A stretch of DNA of 64,000 nucleotides from AP-15 sp963712825 (GCA_963712825.1 CAVQJP010000008.1:21285-85284), one strand, 5' to 3'; counted from the stretch's first letter, positions 52,297-62,230 are shown. Numbers and translations are program-made. Notes: generated by a model from the letters alone, not told the origin.

Positions 52297-54012
52297 TTAT
52301 GACACCACCATCGCGTCGGCGATCTTTTCGGCGGTCATCAGGGTCGGGAAGTTGGTGTTGGCGCACGGTACCACCGGGAACAGCGAGGCGTCGACGACGC
52401 GCAAGCCGGCAACTCCGCGCACCCGTCCCTGATTGTCGGTCACCGCCATCGGGTCGTCCTCGGCGCCCATTCGGCAGGTGCAGGTCGCGTGCCACACCCC
52501 GATCGAGGCGTTGCGGATAAAGTCTTCGAGCGCTTCGTCGTCGTGCATCAGCTGGTCGAAGCGATAGCCCTCGACAATGACCTTTTCGATCAACATCCGG
52601 CGCAGCCAGGCCGGGCCGTCGAGCAATTTTGCGATCACGTCGGTGATGCGCCTGTTCCTGGCGTTGACGACGCCGATCTTGCGCACCCGCTCGGTATAGC
52701 TCGCCGGGAACGGGTCGCTGGTTGCCTCGGCAAGCGCCGCGCTGATCTGCATGGCACCCAGCCGGCGGAACGCGTCCATCAGCCGTTCGAGGTCGCGCCG
52801 GTCGGAGAGCAGGTTGAACTCGACAACCGGCTCGGCCCGCCAGTCGCGCGAGGCGAGCCTAACCTGCCCGGTCTCCGAAAACGTCTTGTAAACCGCCGCC
52901 AACAATGAGGCGATCTGCTCGCCGACGGCGTGCCAGGCCGATTTGCTGACGCTCGCCACAAACATGTCGCCATCGGGGGCGTCGCCGATCCCCGACGAAT
53001 AGCGCAACGCCAACAGGATATGGCGGCGGGTAATGCCGTTCAGGCGGGAATCGGGCTTGATGAACGACGACACCGAGATCGAGGGATGGTCCATCAGCCG
53101 CTGGCCGACCCCCGGCACATGGGCCGTGACCTCGATCCCGAGATCGCGCAGATGGCCGGCCGGCCCAACACCGGCGCGCAGCAGGTGCGCCGGCGAGTGG
53201 ATCGCCCCCGACGACAGGATCACTTCCCCGCGGAACTCGCCGACGCGGAACTCCGTCTCCCTGCCGGCGACCAATGCCTTGACGCCGACGCAGCGCGTGC
53301 CCTCGAACAAGAGCCCGGTAATTTGGGTCAAGGGCGAGATCGTCAGATTTTCGCGTAGCCGGGTTCCCGGATCGAGATAGCCGATCGCCGCCGACACCCG
53401 GCGGTCGTAGAGGTTCGAGATCGTGATCGGGAAATAGCCGTCCTTGAACTCGCCGTTCTGGTCGAGGATGAACTCGAACCCGGCCTCTTCAAATGCCTTG
53501 GCGACGGCCTTGGCGTGGCCGTTCCACATGTCGGGAAAGATGCGGCGGACCGGGATGCGACCGTCCTTGCCGTGCCACGGCCCGTCAAAATCCATGTCGC
53601 GCTCGACCTTTTTGAAATAGGGCAGCACCGCGTCCCAATTCCACCCGGTCGCACCCCGCACCTCCCATTCGTTGTAGTCGGAGGGCGCCCCGCGATTGGC
53701 GAGCTGGCCGTTGATCGACGAGCCGCCGCCCAGGATGCGCGCCTGCTCGTATTTGCGCAACGGCGGGCGGTCCTCCTCGGGCCGGTTGTGCGAGATGACC
53801 TGGGTGTGGACCTTAAGCTCGGTCCAATGAAAGCGCGGGTCGAAATAGGCCGTGCCCGGATAGCTGTCGAGAACCTCGGGCGGCACTTGGCCGTGGGGCG
53901 TGTCCTGACCGGCTTCGCACAGCAAGACCTGGTTGGCGCTCTTGGCCGACAGCCGGTTGGCCATGACCGACCCCGCCGAGCCGCCACCGACGATGATGTA
54001 ATCGTAATTCAT
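52297..54012 (-). CDS. GMC family oxidoreductase
   Basis: FAD-dependent alcohol or choline dehydrogenase-type enzyme, 571 residues. The N-terminal dinucleotide fold is YDYIIVGGGSAGSVMANRLS, followed by the GMC signature with GGGSSINGQLANRG. The C-terminal part holds the active-site His of VWHATCTCRMG and the closing ANTNFPTLMTAEKIAD. The start at 54012 has a strong GAGAGGGAGGGAG site on the minus strand; open codons upstream are not used. Substrate unknown. The MaoC-like gene diverges from it. Confidence 0.9.
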   Translation of the reverse strand: MNYDYIIVGGGSAGSVMANRLSAKSANQVLLCEAGQDTPHGQVPPEVLDSYPGTAYFDPRFHWTELKVHTQVISHNRPEEDRPPLRKYEQARILGGGSSINGQLANRGAPSDYNEWEVRGATGWNWDAVLPYFKKVERDMDFDGPWHGKDGRIPVRRIFPDMWNGHAKAVAKAFEEAGFEFILDQNGEFKDGYFPITISNLYDRRVSAAIGYLDPGTRLRENLTISPLTQITGLLFEGTRCVGVKALVAGRETEFRVGEFRGEVILSSGAIHSPAHLLRAGVGPAGHLRDLGIEVTAHVPGVGQRLMDHPSISVSSFIKPDSRLNGITRRHILLALRYSSGIGDAPDGDMFVASVSKSAWHAVGEQIASLLAAVYKTFSETGQVRLASRDWRAEPVVEFNLLSDRRDLERLMDAFRRLGAMQISAALAEATSDPFPASYTERVRKIGVVNARNRRITDVIAKLLDGPAWLRRMLIEKVIVEGYRFDQLMHDDEALEDFIRNASIGVWHATCTCRMGAEDDPMAVTDNQGRVRGVAGLRVVDASLFPVVPCANTNFPTLMTAEKIADAMVVS

Positions 54013-54156
54013 CTCCCTCCCTCTCGCGGGCGCTTTTCGTCGCGCGCGCTCCAGCCATGAGCCGGGATTTCCTGCGCGTCGACGACTTTCGTCGTGGGGT
54101 GATGTAATCCAATCGCGCATGGCCGGGTCAAGCCCGGCGGTCATCCGGAGGCGCTG

Positions 54157-54663
54157 TTGAGCACGGCCGATTTTACCGCACCGATCGAAGACCGATGGTT
54201 CGAGGATTTCGTCCCCGGCGCGGTCCACGAATTCGGCAATGCCGCGGTCACCGAGGCCGGGATCGTCAACTTCGCCCGGCAATTCGACCCGCAGCCAATG
54301 CATATCGATCCCGACGCGGCGAAAGGCGGCCATTTCGGCGGGCTGATCGCCAGCGGCTGGCACACCGCCGGGCTGATGATGCGGCTCTTTGTCGACCATT
54401 TTCTGCCGGGGCATGCGAGCCTTGCCTCGCCCGGCATCGACGAGTTGCGCTGGATCCGCCCGGTGCGGCCGGGCGACCGGCTGCATCTGCGGGTGACGGT
54501 TCTCGAAGCGGCGCGCTCACGCTCAAAGCCCGATCGCGGCATGGTGCGCACCCTCGTCGAGGTGCTGAACCAAAACGGCGAGGTGGTGATGAGCCTGAAG
54601 CCAATGAACCTCTTGCGCTGCCGCCCCCTCCCGTCCCCTCCCCCGCAAGCGCGGGAGGGTTAG
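54157..54663 (+). CDS. MaoC-like dehydratase
   Basis: Hot-dog-fold hydratase of 168 residues, start TTG 54157. The active-site region FDPQPMHIDPDAAKGGHFGG (Asp and His) and ASGWHTAGLMM, and later PVRPGDRLHLRVTVLEAARS, are typical of MaoC-type enoyl-CoA hydratases. The C-terminal end (RPLPSPPPQAREG) is coded by a palindromic repeat at 54636 and is probably not part of the functional protein. It is possibly transcribed with the metallophosphoesterase that follows. Confidence 0.85.
   Translation: MSTADFTAPIEDRWFEDFVPGAVHEFGNAAVTEAGIVNFARQFDPQPMHIDPDAAKGGHFGGLIASGWHTAGLMMRLFVDHFLPGHASLASPGIDELRWIRPVRPGDRLHLRVTVLEAARSRSKPDRGMVRTLVEVLNQNGEVVMSLKPMNLLRCRPLPSPPPQAREG
54636..54659. repeat. REP-like palindrome at the end of the MaoC gene
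   Basis: CCCTCCCCCGC pairs imperfectly with GCGGGAGGG around AAGC, followed by TTAGGTGGG. The gene's stop codon lies at its end, so the element is partly coding. Similar palindromes, such as the one at 11322, recur in alphaproteobacterial genomes. Confidence 0.5.
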
Positions 54664-54707
54664 GTGGGAACAGCCGCTTCGGGGCAGATCGAGAGAGGGG
54701 CGGTCGC

Positions 54708-55292
54708 GTGAAGATCGGCATCGTCTCCGACCTGCATTGCAACCAATACGGGCTGTTGCGCGCGCTCGACATTATCGGCGATGTCGACCACTTGATCTGT
54801 CTCGGCGACAGCATCTACGAGTACCGCTTTTCGAACGAGGTCGTGCGGATCCTGCGAGACCGCGGCGCGCACACGATCCTCGGCAATCACGAAGAAGGCT
54901 TTCTCGGCCCGCACGGCGCCCGGGCCCGCGCCGCCGACTGGATCGATCAATCATTGCTCGAGTGGCTCGCCAAACGTCCGCACCGTCTCGAGCTGGAGGT
55001 CGGCGGCAGAAAGCTGTTGCTGGTCCACTCGACCCCGTGGGAGCCGCGCGGCGCCTATGTCTATCCGCACAGCTCGGAACTGGGGCGCTTTGCCGAGGCC
55101 GACGCCGATTTCGTGCTCTACGGCCACACCCATCATCAACTGGCGCGCCGCGTCGGCCGGGTGCTGGTCGTCAACCCGGGTTCGGCGGGCGAAGCCCGCG
55201 ACAGCGGCAACGGCCGGCAGCTAAGCTGCGCCGTCCTCGACACTGATACTGCAGAGGTCTCGATTACCAACTTCCCCGACGGCCCCGCCTAG
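54708..55292 (+). CDS. Metallophosphoesterase, YfcE/MJ0936-like
   Basis: The 194-residue phosphoesterase starts at GTG 54708 with KIGIVSDLHCNQYGLL, and has the motifs CLGDSIYEY, ILGNHEEGF, VHSTPWEP and YGHTHHQL for metal binding. The ending VLVVNPGSAGEARDSG matches YfcE-like phosphodiesterases. It follows the MaoC gene by 44 bases. The next 232 bases (55293-55524) between convergent genes hold nothing I can support. Confidence 0.88.
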   Translation: MKIGIVSDLHCNQYGLLRALDIIGDVDHLICLGDSIYEYRFSNEVVRILRDRGAHTILGNHEEGFLGPHGARARAADWIDQSLLEWLAKRPHRLELEVGGRKLLLVHSTPWEPRGAYVYPHSSELGRFAEADADFVLYGHTHHQLARRVGRVLVVNPGSAGEARDSGNGRQLSCAVLDTDTAEVSITNFPDGPA

Positions 55293-55524
55293 CGCGTCCA
55301 TCGCCCAAAAATTCCGCGATCGCACCAGGATCGCTCACCGCCGGAGGCTGCGTCGGCATCAACCGGCGAGCCAGCCTGGTCTGGGATCATCGCTGGTGCG
55401 TCGGATTCTGTCGGGGGAGAACGCGCTCGTCGAAGCGAGCCGGGTTTTACACCAGCCCGCCAATGCCGCCTCCCATCGGTGCCTATCACGCCGTTGCGGC
55501 CCATCCGTTTCTCGGGCGCGCGGG

Positions 55525-56787
55525 TCACGGCGCCTCGGCGAACAACTCGGTCATCGCCGAGTAGACCAAGGTGCGCAAGTCCCGACGCAAGGTCAGGCGC
55601 GCCGGGCTGCCGATCACCTGGGTCATGAAGACGACCGCAAGCTCTTCCTTGGGATCGATCCAGAAGGCGGTCGCGGCCGCACCGCCCCAGAAATATTCGC
55701 CGGTCGAACCGGGCAGACGGGTCTTGGCCACGTTGACGTTGACCCCGCAGCCGAGCGAAAACCCGACCCCGGCATACCCGGATTCGCTGAACATCCCGGG
55801 CAGCGCCATGTCGGCTATCTCGCGGCCGTCCGGCAGGTAGTTCAGGCTGAACAGCGCCGTCGTCTTGGGGCTGAGAATCTGCACGCCGTCGATGGTGCCG
55901 CCGTTCAGCATCATCCGGCAGAACCGCAGATAATCGTGCGCCGTCGACACCAGGCCGCCGCCGCCCAATTCGAGCTTAGGCGGGGCCGCGTAGGTGCTCT
56001 CGCGGGCGTCATCCTGCAATTTCAGCCCGTCGCCGTTGGGCCCGGGCTGATAGCAGGAGGTGAAACGTTCGGTCTTGTCCGACAGCACGCAGAATGCGGT
56101 GTCACTCATGCCGAGCGGCTCGAACAGCCGCGTGCGCAGGAACTCGCCGAAGCTCATCCCCGACAGCTTTTCGACCAGATAGCCCAACACGTCGATCGAC
56201 ACCGAATAGTTCCAGGCTGTTCCCGGCGAGAAATCGAGCGGGATGCGCGCCAATTGATCGACCATCTCCGGCAGTCCGCCGGGGGTCTGACGGTCGATCA
56301 CTTTTGCTTTCCGATACGCGGCGTCTACGGCGGTGCGCATCATGAAGCCGTAGGTGAGACCGGAGGTGTGGGTCGCGAGGTCGACCACCTTCATCGGCCG
56401 CAGAGTTGGCGTCGTTATAAAGCCGGGCGGCGCCTCCGGCAGCAGCGACGGCAGGCCGCTGGCGTATACGCCGACATTCTGCCACTCGGGAATATAGCTG
56501 TGGACGGCATCGTCGAGGCCGATCAGCCCTTCTTCGACCAGCATCATCAGCGCGACCGCCGTGATCGGCTTGCTCATCGAATAGATGCGGAAGATCGCGT
56601 CCTCGCGCATCGGCCTGTCGCGCTCGATGTCCATATAGCCGCAGATGCCGGTATGGACGAGGTGACCCTTGCGATAGATGTAAGTCAGCATGCCGGGCAA
56701 ATAGCCGGCATCGACATAACGGCGCTTCATCACTTCGTCCAGCCGAGCCAGTCGCGCCGACGACATGCCTATCGTTTCAGGTTTCAT
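55525..56787 (-). CDS. Serine hydrolase of the class C beta-lactamase family
   Basis: The 420-residue hydrolase has the catalytic S-x-x-K as Ser70-Met-Ser-Lys73 (IYSMSKPITAVA), a Tyr-x-Asn equivalent in WNYSVSIDVLGYL, and THTSGLTYGF. The usual role is an esterase or peptidase rather than antibiotic resistance. There is no signal peptide with the ATG at 56787, which I prefer over the longer open frame to 57057, whose extension is not family-like. Confidence 0.88.
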   Translation of the reverse strand: MKPETIGMSSARLARLDEVMKRRYVDAGYLPGMLTYIYRKGHLVHTGICGYMDIERDRPMREDAIFRIYSMSKPITAVALMMLVEEGLIGLDDAVHSYIPEWQNVGVYASGLPSLLPEAPPGFITTPTLRPMKVVDLATHTSGLTYGFMMRTAVDAAYRKAKVIDRQTPGGLPEMVDQLARIPLDFSPGTAWNYSVSIDVLGYLVEKLSGMSFGEFLRTRLFEPLGMSDTAFCVLSDKTERFTSCYQPGPNGDGLKLQDDARESTYAAPPKLELGGGGLVSTAHDYLRFCRMMLNGGTIDGVQILSPKTTALFSLNYLPDGREIADMALPGMFSESGYAGVGFSLGCGVNVNVAKTRLPGSTGEYFWGGAAATAFWIDPKEELAVVFMTQVIGSPARLTLRRDLRTLVYSAMTELFAEAP

Positions 56788-57126
56788 CAGTGTGCTCCAA
56801 AAGGGGCAAGCCGCGTGTCGAGAGCATAGGGCCCCTCGACGCCTTTGGCGAGCAACCGAGACGTGGGTGTGGGGATGTGTCCCTGTGCCCCGACACCTGA
56901 CGCGAAGAAGGCTGCGGGCACAATCGCTGCCTTCGTTATTCCCGGTGAACCCTCGCCGGCGTCCATCGAGCCTCACAACGCAAAATTTCCGTATTATACC
57001 AGCCTGATCGGCAAATTTATCACGGTCGAGAGACGGGTTCGCCCCAGCCTGGTCCACCAGCCGCTCTAAGCCATCGGTAACATGGCAGCTGGTAACATGG
57101 CAGCGCCGGGGGTACCCTCGACCCGC
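56788..57126. other. Intergenic region with a 14-base tandem repeat
   Basis: The 339 bases lie upstream of the serine hydrolase and downstream of the MetE-like gene, both on the minus strand. They include two copies of GGTAACATGGCAGC (57076-57089 and 57091-57104). An open frame continues the hydrolase upstream but is not conserved-like. No other structure is seen. Confidence 0.4.
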
Positions 57127-58302
57127 TCACCCGTTGTCCGCGTCGGCAAAATAGAGTTTCGGGTCGGCGGCGCGGATGCGGGCCTCAGGGAGGCCGAGCT
57201 CGCGGCGGACGATGTTGGCGCCGGCGACCAAAGACACGCATTTATAATAGGCGATCCGGCGTGACAGTCCTTCGCGGCCAAAGCCGCAATCGGTGGTGAT
57301 GACCAGCCGCTCGGCCGGGATGTATTCGAGCGCCCTTCTGATCAGCCCGGCAACATGCTCGGGCGGCTCGACGATCGTGTTGCAGTGATTTACGACGCCG
57401 ATCCCGATCTTCTTGTCGGTTTTGAACTTAGCGAAGAGCGGCAGGTCCTTGCCGTCGTTGCTGGCGCATTCGAAGGTGATGACGTCGGCATTCAACTGCA
57501 GCAGATGGGGGAGCGCACGCTCATAGCTCGGCACGTTCCAATAGACGCGCTGCTGGTTGGGATTGCCCCAGCAGGTGTGGACCCAGATCTCGGCCTCGAC
57601 CCCGTCGAGCTGGCGGTTGAACGCCTCCGTCTGGAAATCGAGTTCGGCCTCGGTGCAATCCGGCCGGGTCGTCAGCCCGTGATGGCGCGGTTCCTCGACC
57701 TGGACCACCGGGCAGCCCGCGGCGGCCAACTCGCGCAATTCGGCGTTCATGATGTCGCAGAGGTCGAGCACCATCGCCTTATTGTCGGGGTAATGCTCGT
57801 TCCACAGCATGCTGGCCAGGGCCGGCGCGCAGATCGTGCCGAATTTGACCGGGTGGTCGGAGAGGCGCTGGGCGATCTGCCACAACGCCGCGAATTCGAG
57901 CGGCCCCCGTGTCAGCTTCCCGGTGACAACCGCGGGCTGATACGCCTCCTGCACCTCCCACAGGATATGCCCCGGCTGCAACCCGTGCCGGCCCATCCAG
58001 CCCTGCGAGGTTGAGCGGTGGCCGTGAATGCCGCCCAACCGCTCGATCGGGTAGAAAAACCACGACTTGCCGCCGACCGCGAGATCGAAGCGGCTGTCGC
58101 CGTCGGTGACGATGTCGAGCCCGGCCGCCTCCTGCGCATTGATGATCGCCGCCACCGCGTCGAAATACTGCTCGCGAAACGGCGAGTCGCCGAGTGCCGC
58201 CTTGAACGATCGGCCCTGAAGGCTCGCATCGAACCACAGCGGCCGCGGGTAGGATCCGGTGATCGCCGTCGGCATGATCATATCGCGCGTGGTCTTCAGC
58301 AT
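57127..58302 (-). CDS. Cobalamin-independent methionine synthase family protein (MetE C-terminal-like)
   Basis: The 391-residue protein corresponds to the catalytic half of MetE and to archaeal-type MetE-like enzymes. Zinc ligands are seen as VHTCWGN (His, Cys), VITFECASND (Glu) and TTDCGFGREG (Cys). The N-terminal folate half of full MetE (about 750 residues) is absent, so it may transfer methyl groups from another donor or act on small substrates. The start at 58302 lacks a strong ribosome site; a second ATG follows seven codons later. Two hairpins lie in its leader. Confidence 0.85.
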   Translation of the reverse strand: MLKTTRDMIMPTAITGSYPRPLWFDASLQGRSFKAALGDSPFREQYFDAVAAIINAQEAAGLDIVTDGDSRFDLAVGGKSWFFYPIERLGGIHGHRSTSQGWMGRHGLQPGHILWEVQEAYQPAVVTGKLTRGPLEFAALWQIAQRLSDHPVKFGTICAPALASMLWNEHYPDNKAMVLDLCDIMNAELRELAAAGCPVVQVEEPRHHGLTTRPDCTEAELDFQTEAFNRQLDGVEAEIWVHTCWGNPNQQRVYWNVPSYERALPHLLQLNADVITFECASNDGKDLPLFAKFKTDKKIGIGVVNHCNTIVEPPEHVAGLIRRALEYIPAERLVITTDCGFGREGLSRRIAYYKCVSLVAGANIVRRELGLPEARIRAADPKLYFADADNG

Positions 58303-58617
58303 AGATCTTCACCCGTCCCGTAAAATCAGGCGTCCAGGGTGGGCGCCTCTGCGCGCCCCGAACTCTCGCTTGCCCGAGAGCAACGGTAGCCGAAAAAGCG
58401 GCGCATGTCCTCGGGCCCCGCGGCACCCGGAGAGCGCCGCCTTGTCGAACTGGTCGCCGGATGGCTGAGACAGGATTGCCATGCCGGCCGGGCGATGAAT
58501 TTCCGCTGCGCAATCCTTGTGGGAGTTGATCCAGGCGGTGACCGGCACGGACTGGGCGATAATTCAACCGTGTGTTGACATAACGGCGCGAGTAAGGCTC
58601 GTGGGTCCGCGTATAGG
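58303..58617. other. Divergent intergenic region with two hairpins in the MetE-like leader
   Basis: The 315 bases separate the MetE-like gene (leftward) and the membrane phosphoesterase (rightward). Two inverted repeats lie close together: GGGCGC/GCGCCC (58341-58358) and CTCTCG/CGAGAG (58363-58380), each with a six-base loop, about 40-80 bases before the MetE-like start. They could be a leader control element. I could not match them to a known riboswitch. Short open frames here are not convincing. Confidence 0.4.
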
Positions 58618-60390
58618 GTGTTTCCCGTTAAAGCACCGCGCTTGGGGGATGATTTGCGGATTTGGGATCTGCGGCGCGGCGACGATGACGACGACCGCAC
58701 AAACCCGCATGGCCGGGGCCTGCGCAGTCTCGTCTTTTCGGCCGCGCTGGAGTTCAACTATCTCAAAGCGCCGATCGGCTTTCTGGCTCTCTTCATTGCC
58801 CCCGCTTTGTTGATCGGCGTCGCCCCGTCGGTGGTAATCGCCTATGCACAGCTGATGCTCCATGCACCCGCCTTGGCCGGCGGCGGCCTGATCGTCACAC
58901 CGCTCGTTCTTTTGGTCTTGGCCGCGATCGCGTTCTGGATCGGCCGCCCGCTCTTCACGGTGGCGTGGAACAATTTCTGGCATCTCCACTACAGCCTTGT
59001 GCTGCCGGTCTTCGTCGTGCTGCGCGAGCTGTTGCGCGCGGCGGCGGAAAAATTCCGCGGCCGGTCGATGACCGCCGAACAGCTCGATCGCAGCCGCCGG
59101 GTCTGCGCCCTGATCGCGGCTTTGGTGTTCGTCGCCGGCGGGCTGGCCGTCGCTGCCATGGTCGAGGTTTCGTTCGGCCTTCACGCCATTAATATCCTGC
59201 ATATTCGATGGTGGCCGTTGGTCGTTGCGGCGCTCGCCAACGCCGTGGTTATCCTCGGCCTCTCGGCCGCGATCGAAAGCCTTTATTGGATCTGGCGCGA
59301 GCTGTCGCTGGAGGGCGTGGTGCTCGATTGGGTCGCCAGCCCGCGGACCCCCGAGGCAGCGCTTGTACGGGTCGCGCATCTCTCGGACCTGCATGTCGTC
59401 GGCGAACGCTATGGTTATCGCATGGAGGCGGGGACCGACGGTCCGCGCGGCAACTGGCCGCTGCGCAGCGCGCTGCGCAAGCTCGGCGCCATTCACGCAT
59501 CGGCTCCGTTGGATCGGGTCCTGATGACCGGCGACATCACCGACGCCGGGACCCGGGCGGAATGGGCGGAGTTTGTCGACCTGCTGCGCGGCTGTCCCGA
59601 GCTGCGCCGGCGGCTGTCCCTGGTCCCGGGAAACCACGACGTCAACATCATTGATCGCGCCAATCCGGGCCGTCTCGATCTGCCGTGGAGCGCCGGTCAG
59701 TCGCTGCGCAAGCTCCGCGTCGTTCTCGCGCTTGACACGCTCGCCGGCGATCGCGCGCATGTCGTCGATCGGGCGTCTGGTGGGCGGGGGCTTTCCCTTA
59801 AGGATTTTCTGCGCCAGGGTCGGCGTCCCGAATTGCTGCGCGAGCTCGCCAATCGCGGCACGATGCGCGCACGGCGCGAGATGACCCGGGTGTGGGAGGC
59901 GATCTTTCCGTTGGTGGAACCTCCGTCGCACGGTGAGCTGTACGGGGTCATTCTGCTCAATTCGAACGCGCGCAGCCACTTCGCGTTGACCAACGCGATC
60001 GGCGTCATCGGCCCGTCGCAGTTGCAAGCGCTGCGGCTGATACTGGAAACCACGCGGCATCCCTGGCTCATTCTGCTGCACCACCAGGTTGTCGAATATC
60101 CGCTGGTTTCGGTCACCTTGCGCGAGCGCATCGGTCTGGCCTTGATCAACGCGCCGGATCTGGTTGCGGTTCTGGCACCGCATGCACGGCGGGTGGTCGT
60201 GCTGCACGGCCATCGTCACCGGGACTGGATCGGGGTATGCGGCAACATAGTCTTGTGCTCCGCCCCGTCGACGTCGCTCGGCGCAGACGGCGTCGATCAG
60301 TACCGCGGCAGCTTTCACATTCACCAGCTTTTGGCTGAAGACGGCGGCGGCCTTCGGCTGATCGCAACCGAGCGCGTGCGCGTCTCTTGA
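58618..60390 (+). CDS. Membrane-anchored metallophosphoesterase
   Basis: The 590-residue protein has an N-terminal membrane part with about four hydrophobic segments (for example LFIAPALLIGVAPSVVIAYA, TPLVLLVLAAIAFWIG, VCALIAALVFVAGGLAV, VVAALANAVVILGLSAA). A cytoplasmic calcineurin-like domain follows, with SDLHVVGERYG, TGDITDAG, VPGNHDVN, LLHHQV and LHGHRHRDW, a complete metal set. Its likely substrates are membrane-derived phosphodiesters, but that is inference. GTG start at 58618. The SHOCT protein follows almost directly. Confidence 0.8.
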   Translation: MFPVKAPRLGDDLRIWDLRRGDDDDDRTNPHGRGLRSLVFSAALEFNYLKAPIGFLALFIAPALLIGVAPSVVIAYAQLMLHAPALAGGGLIVTPLVLLVLAAIAFWIGRPLFTVAWNNFWHLHYSLVLPVFVVLRELLRAAAEKFRGRSMTAEQLDRSRRVCALIAALVFVAGGLAVAAMVEVSFGLHAINILHIRWWPLVVAALANAVVILGLSAAIESLYWIWRELSLEGVVLDWVASPRTPEAALVRVAHLSDLHVVGERYGYRMEAGTDGPRGNWPLRSALRKLGAIHASAPLDRVLMTGDITDAGTRAEWAEFVDLLRGCPELRRRLSLVPGNHDVNIIDRANPGRLDLPWSAGQSLRKLRVVLALDTLAGDRAHVVDRASGGRGLSLKDFLRQGRRPELLRELANRGTMRARREMTRVWEAIFPLVEPPSHGELYGVILLNSNARSHFALTNAIGVIGPSQLQALRLILETTRHPWLILLHHQVVEYPLVSVTLRERIGLALINAPDLVAVLAPHARRVVVLHGHRHRDWIGVCGNIVLCSAPSTSLGADGVDQYRGSFHIHQLLAEDGGGLRLIATERVRVS

Positions 60391-60401
60391 GGGAGGAAAG
60401 G

Positions 60402-60782
60402 ATGTTAACAGCCGGCAATTTCAGCTTTGGCAACTTTCTGCTCGATGTCTTCTCCGTCTTTATGTTCGTGCTGTGGTTCTGGTTGCTGATCACGGTAATC
60501 GGCGACCTGTTCCGCCGCCATGACGTTTCCGGCCTCGGCAAGGCGATTTGGGTGATCGTGCTGGTCGTGTTTCCCTATTTGGGAGTGTTCGTCTACCTGA
60601 TTTCGCAAAGCCGGGGCATGGCAGAGCGCAATGCCCAGCGGGCCCAACATGCCCGCGACGAGCTCCGTCAAGTCGTCGGCTTCAGTGCTGCCGACGAAAT
60701 CGAGAAGCTCGAGCGGCTGAAGAACGCCGGCACCATTTCCAACGAGGAATATGCCCGGCTGCGCGCCCGGGTCATGCAATAG
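60402..60782 (+). CDS. SHOCT-domain protein with phospholipase D-nuclease N-terminal region
   Basis: The 126-residue protein has two transmembrane helices (FSVFMFVLWFWLLITVIGDL and IWVIVLVVFPYLGVFVYLI) of the PLDc_N type. The C-terminal SHOCT motif is IEKLERLKNAGTISNEEYAR. GAGGGAGG supports ATG 60402; it follows the membrane phosphoesterase by 11 bases. Function unknown; likely a small membrane scaffold in the same operon. Confidence 0.85.
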   Translation: MLTAGNFSFGNFLLDVFSVFMFVLWFWLLITVIGDLFRRHDVSGLGKAIWVIVLVVFPYLGVFVYLISQSRGMAERNAQRAQHARDELRQVVGFSAADEIEKLERLKNAGTISNEEYARLRARVMQ

Positions 60783-60845
60783 CCGCCACCCGCGTTACGC
60801 AACAGCTCGCCCGCGGCCGGCGCGCCAGATCGCGATTGCCCTCGG

Positions 60846-61949
60846 CTATGAGGTCCGCATCCAGGCTTTTGCCGTTCGCGCGGCCGCCCGCGCCGAGACC
60901 AGGTTCCGGCGATCGGCCCAATGGCCCCAGGCCTGCTTAAAATCGCCGCGCGCCGCCGCCCGCACCCCGTCGCTCACCGCGACGCCGACGTGTTGCATGA
61001 CCGAATCGTCGCGATAGCAGTCGATCATGCAGGCCGTGCAGCCGTCGCGGACGCGCTGTGTCCCGTCGAACTCGCGGATGTCACAAAGCGGCCTGTCCCA
61101 ATTATGGCAGCGCCAAAGCTGCAAGTTCCAGTCCAGATAGAAATATTTCCACCCCGCCAGGCAGCCGAAGATCTCCGGCTCGCCGCGCAGGTGACGCTGC
61201 ATGTCCTCGATCGACGCGGTCGGGTTCAGCACCGGGAACTGCTCGCTCAGCGACTTTACCGCCTCAAAGGCGGCGAGCAGCTCCTCGGCGGTGAAGTCGA
61301 CGAGCGGCGACTCCGCGTGGGCAAGATACGAGGACGGGAGGGTGCGCAGCGGATAGGAGAAGGTCACCGCGTCAAATCCGAGCTCCCGCAGGGTCGCCGG
61401 CAGGGCCGCAAAGTCGACGAGGCGGCTCATCGTAACCGAGGCGGTGATCGGAATCCGATGCTGCTTCAGCACGCTATTGGCGCGGCGAATCCGCTGGCTC
61501 AGACCGGGCAGGCCGCGGTTTGCGTCGTGCACCGCCAGGGAAGCGGCGTCGATCGAAATGCAGACCTTGGTGATGCCGGCTTCCGCCAACCCGTCGACCC
61601 GCTTGGGCGTCAGCAGCGCGCCGTTGGTCACTACCGTCGCAATCATGCCGATTTTGGTCGCGTAGGCGACCATCGCCGTCAGGTCGCGATGCACGAGCGG
61701 CTCGCCGCCGGTGAAATGCAGAAACCGGACGCCGTTGCGCTGGAGGATGTCGCAGGCCAGCATTGCCTCGGCCAGGGAGACCGAATGCTGGGCTGCCTTA
61801 GGCAGTCGATCGCGGGCAAAGCCGCAGAACCCGCAGCGCGCGTTGCAGGCATTGGTGATGGCGAAATGGCAGACACCCGGCCCGCCGTCCGCAACAGCGT
61901 TCAGCGCCATCTTCCAAATCGAGGGGCGCTTTGGCGCGGTGCCTGCCAT
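60846..61949 (-). CDS. Radical SAM protein with SPASM-like C-terminus
   Basis: The 367-residue protein binds a 4Fe-4S cluster through Cys35, Cys39 and Cys42 in ITNACNARCGFCG. LHFTGGEPLVHRDL is the GGEP motif that holds SAM. The C-terminal part has GCLAGWKYFYLDWN, WRCHNWDRPLCDI and CTACMIDCYRD, enough cysteines for an extra cluster as in SPASM proteins. The start at 61949 agrees with the family; open codons further upstream are arginine-rich and unlike it. Product unknown; it stands alone. Confidence 0.85.
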   Translation of the reverse strand: MAGTAPKRPSIWKMALNAVADGGPGVCHFAITNACNARCGFCGFARDRLPKAAQHSVSLAEAMLACDILQRNGVRFLHFTGGEPLVHRDLTAMVAYATKIGMIATVVTNGALLTPKRVDGLAEAGITKVCISIDAASLAVHDANRGLPGLSQRIRRANSVLKQHRIPITASVTMSRLVDFAALPATLRELGFDAVTFSYPLRTLPSSYLAHAESPLVDFTAEELLAAFEAVKSLSEQFPVLNPTASIEDMQRHLRGEPEIFGCLAGWKYFYLDWNLQLWRCHNWDRPLCDIREFDGTQRVRDGCTACMIDCYRDDSVMQHVGVAVSDGVRAAARGDFKQAWGHWADRRNLVSARAAARTAKAWMRTS

Positions 61950-62230
61950 AATGGCCTCCGTTGCATTTTTTGACCGGCGCATTGCTGCCGCCGCGGCTCG
62001 CGCGGGCTGGGCGGCTCGTGACCTGCTGGGGCAGGAGCGGTTGGGGCCGCCGTCATTCCATCGTGGGCCCTCGCGGAAGGCCCCGTCCTGGGGGCTCCGG
62101 CGCGAATAGCCGGCCCGTCTAAACGGCCCGTAGCGGCGGGCGATCGCCGGCAGCCGGCGCGGCGGGCGCCGCCGGTGTGCGCAGTCTGTGTCCTTCTTCG
62201 GCGTGCGCTCATGCATCGGCATCGCCTGGG

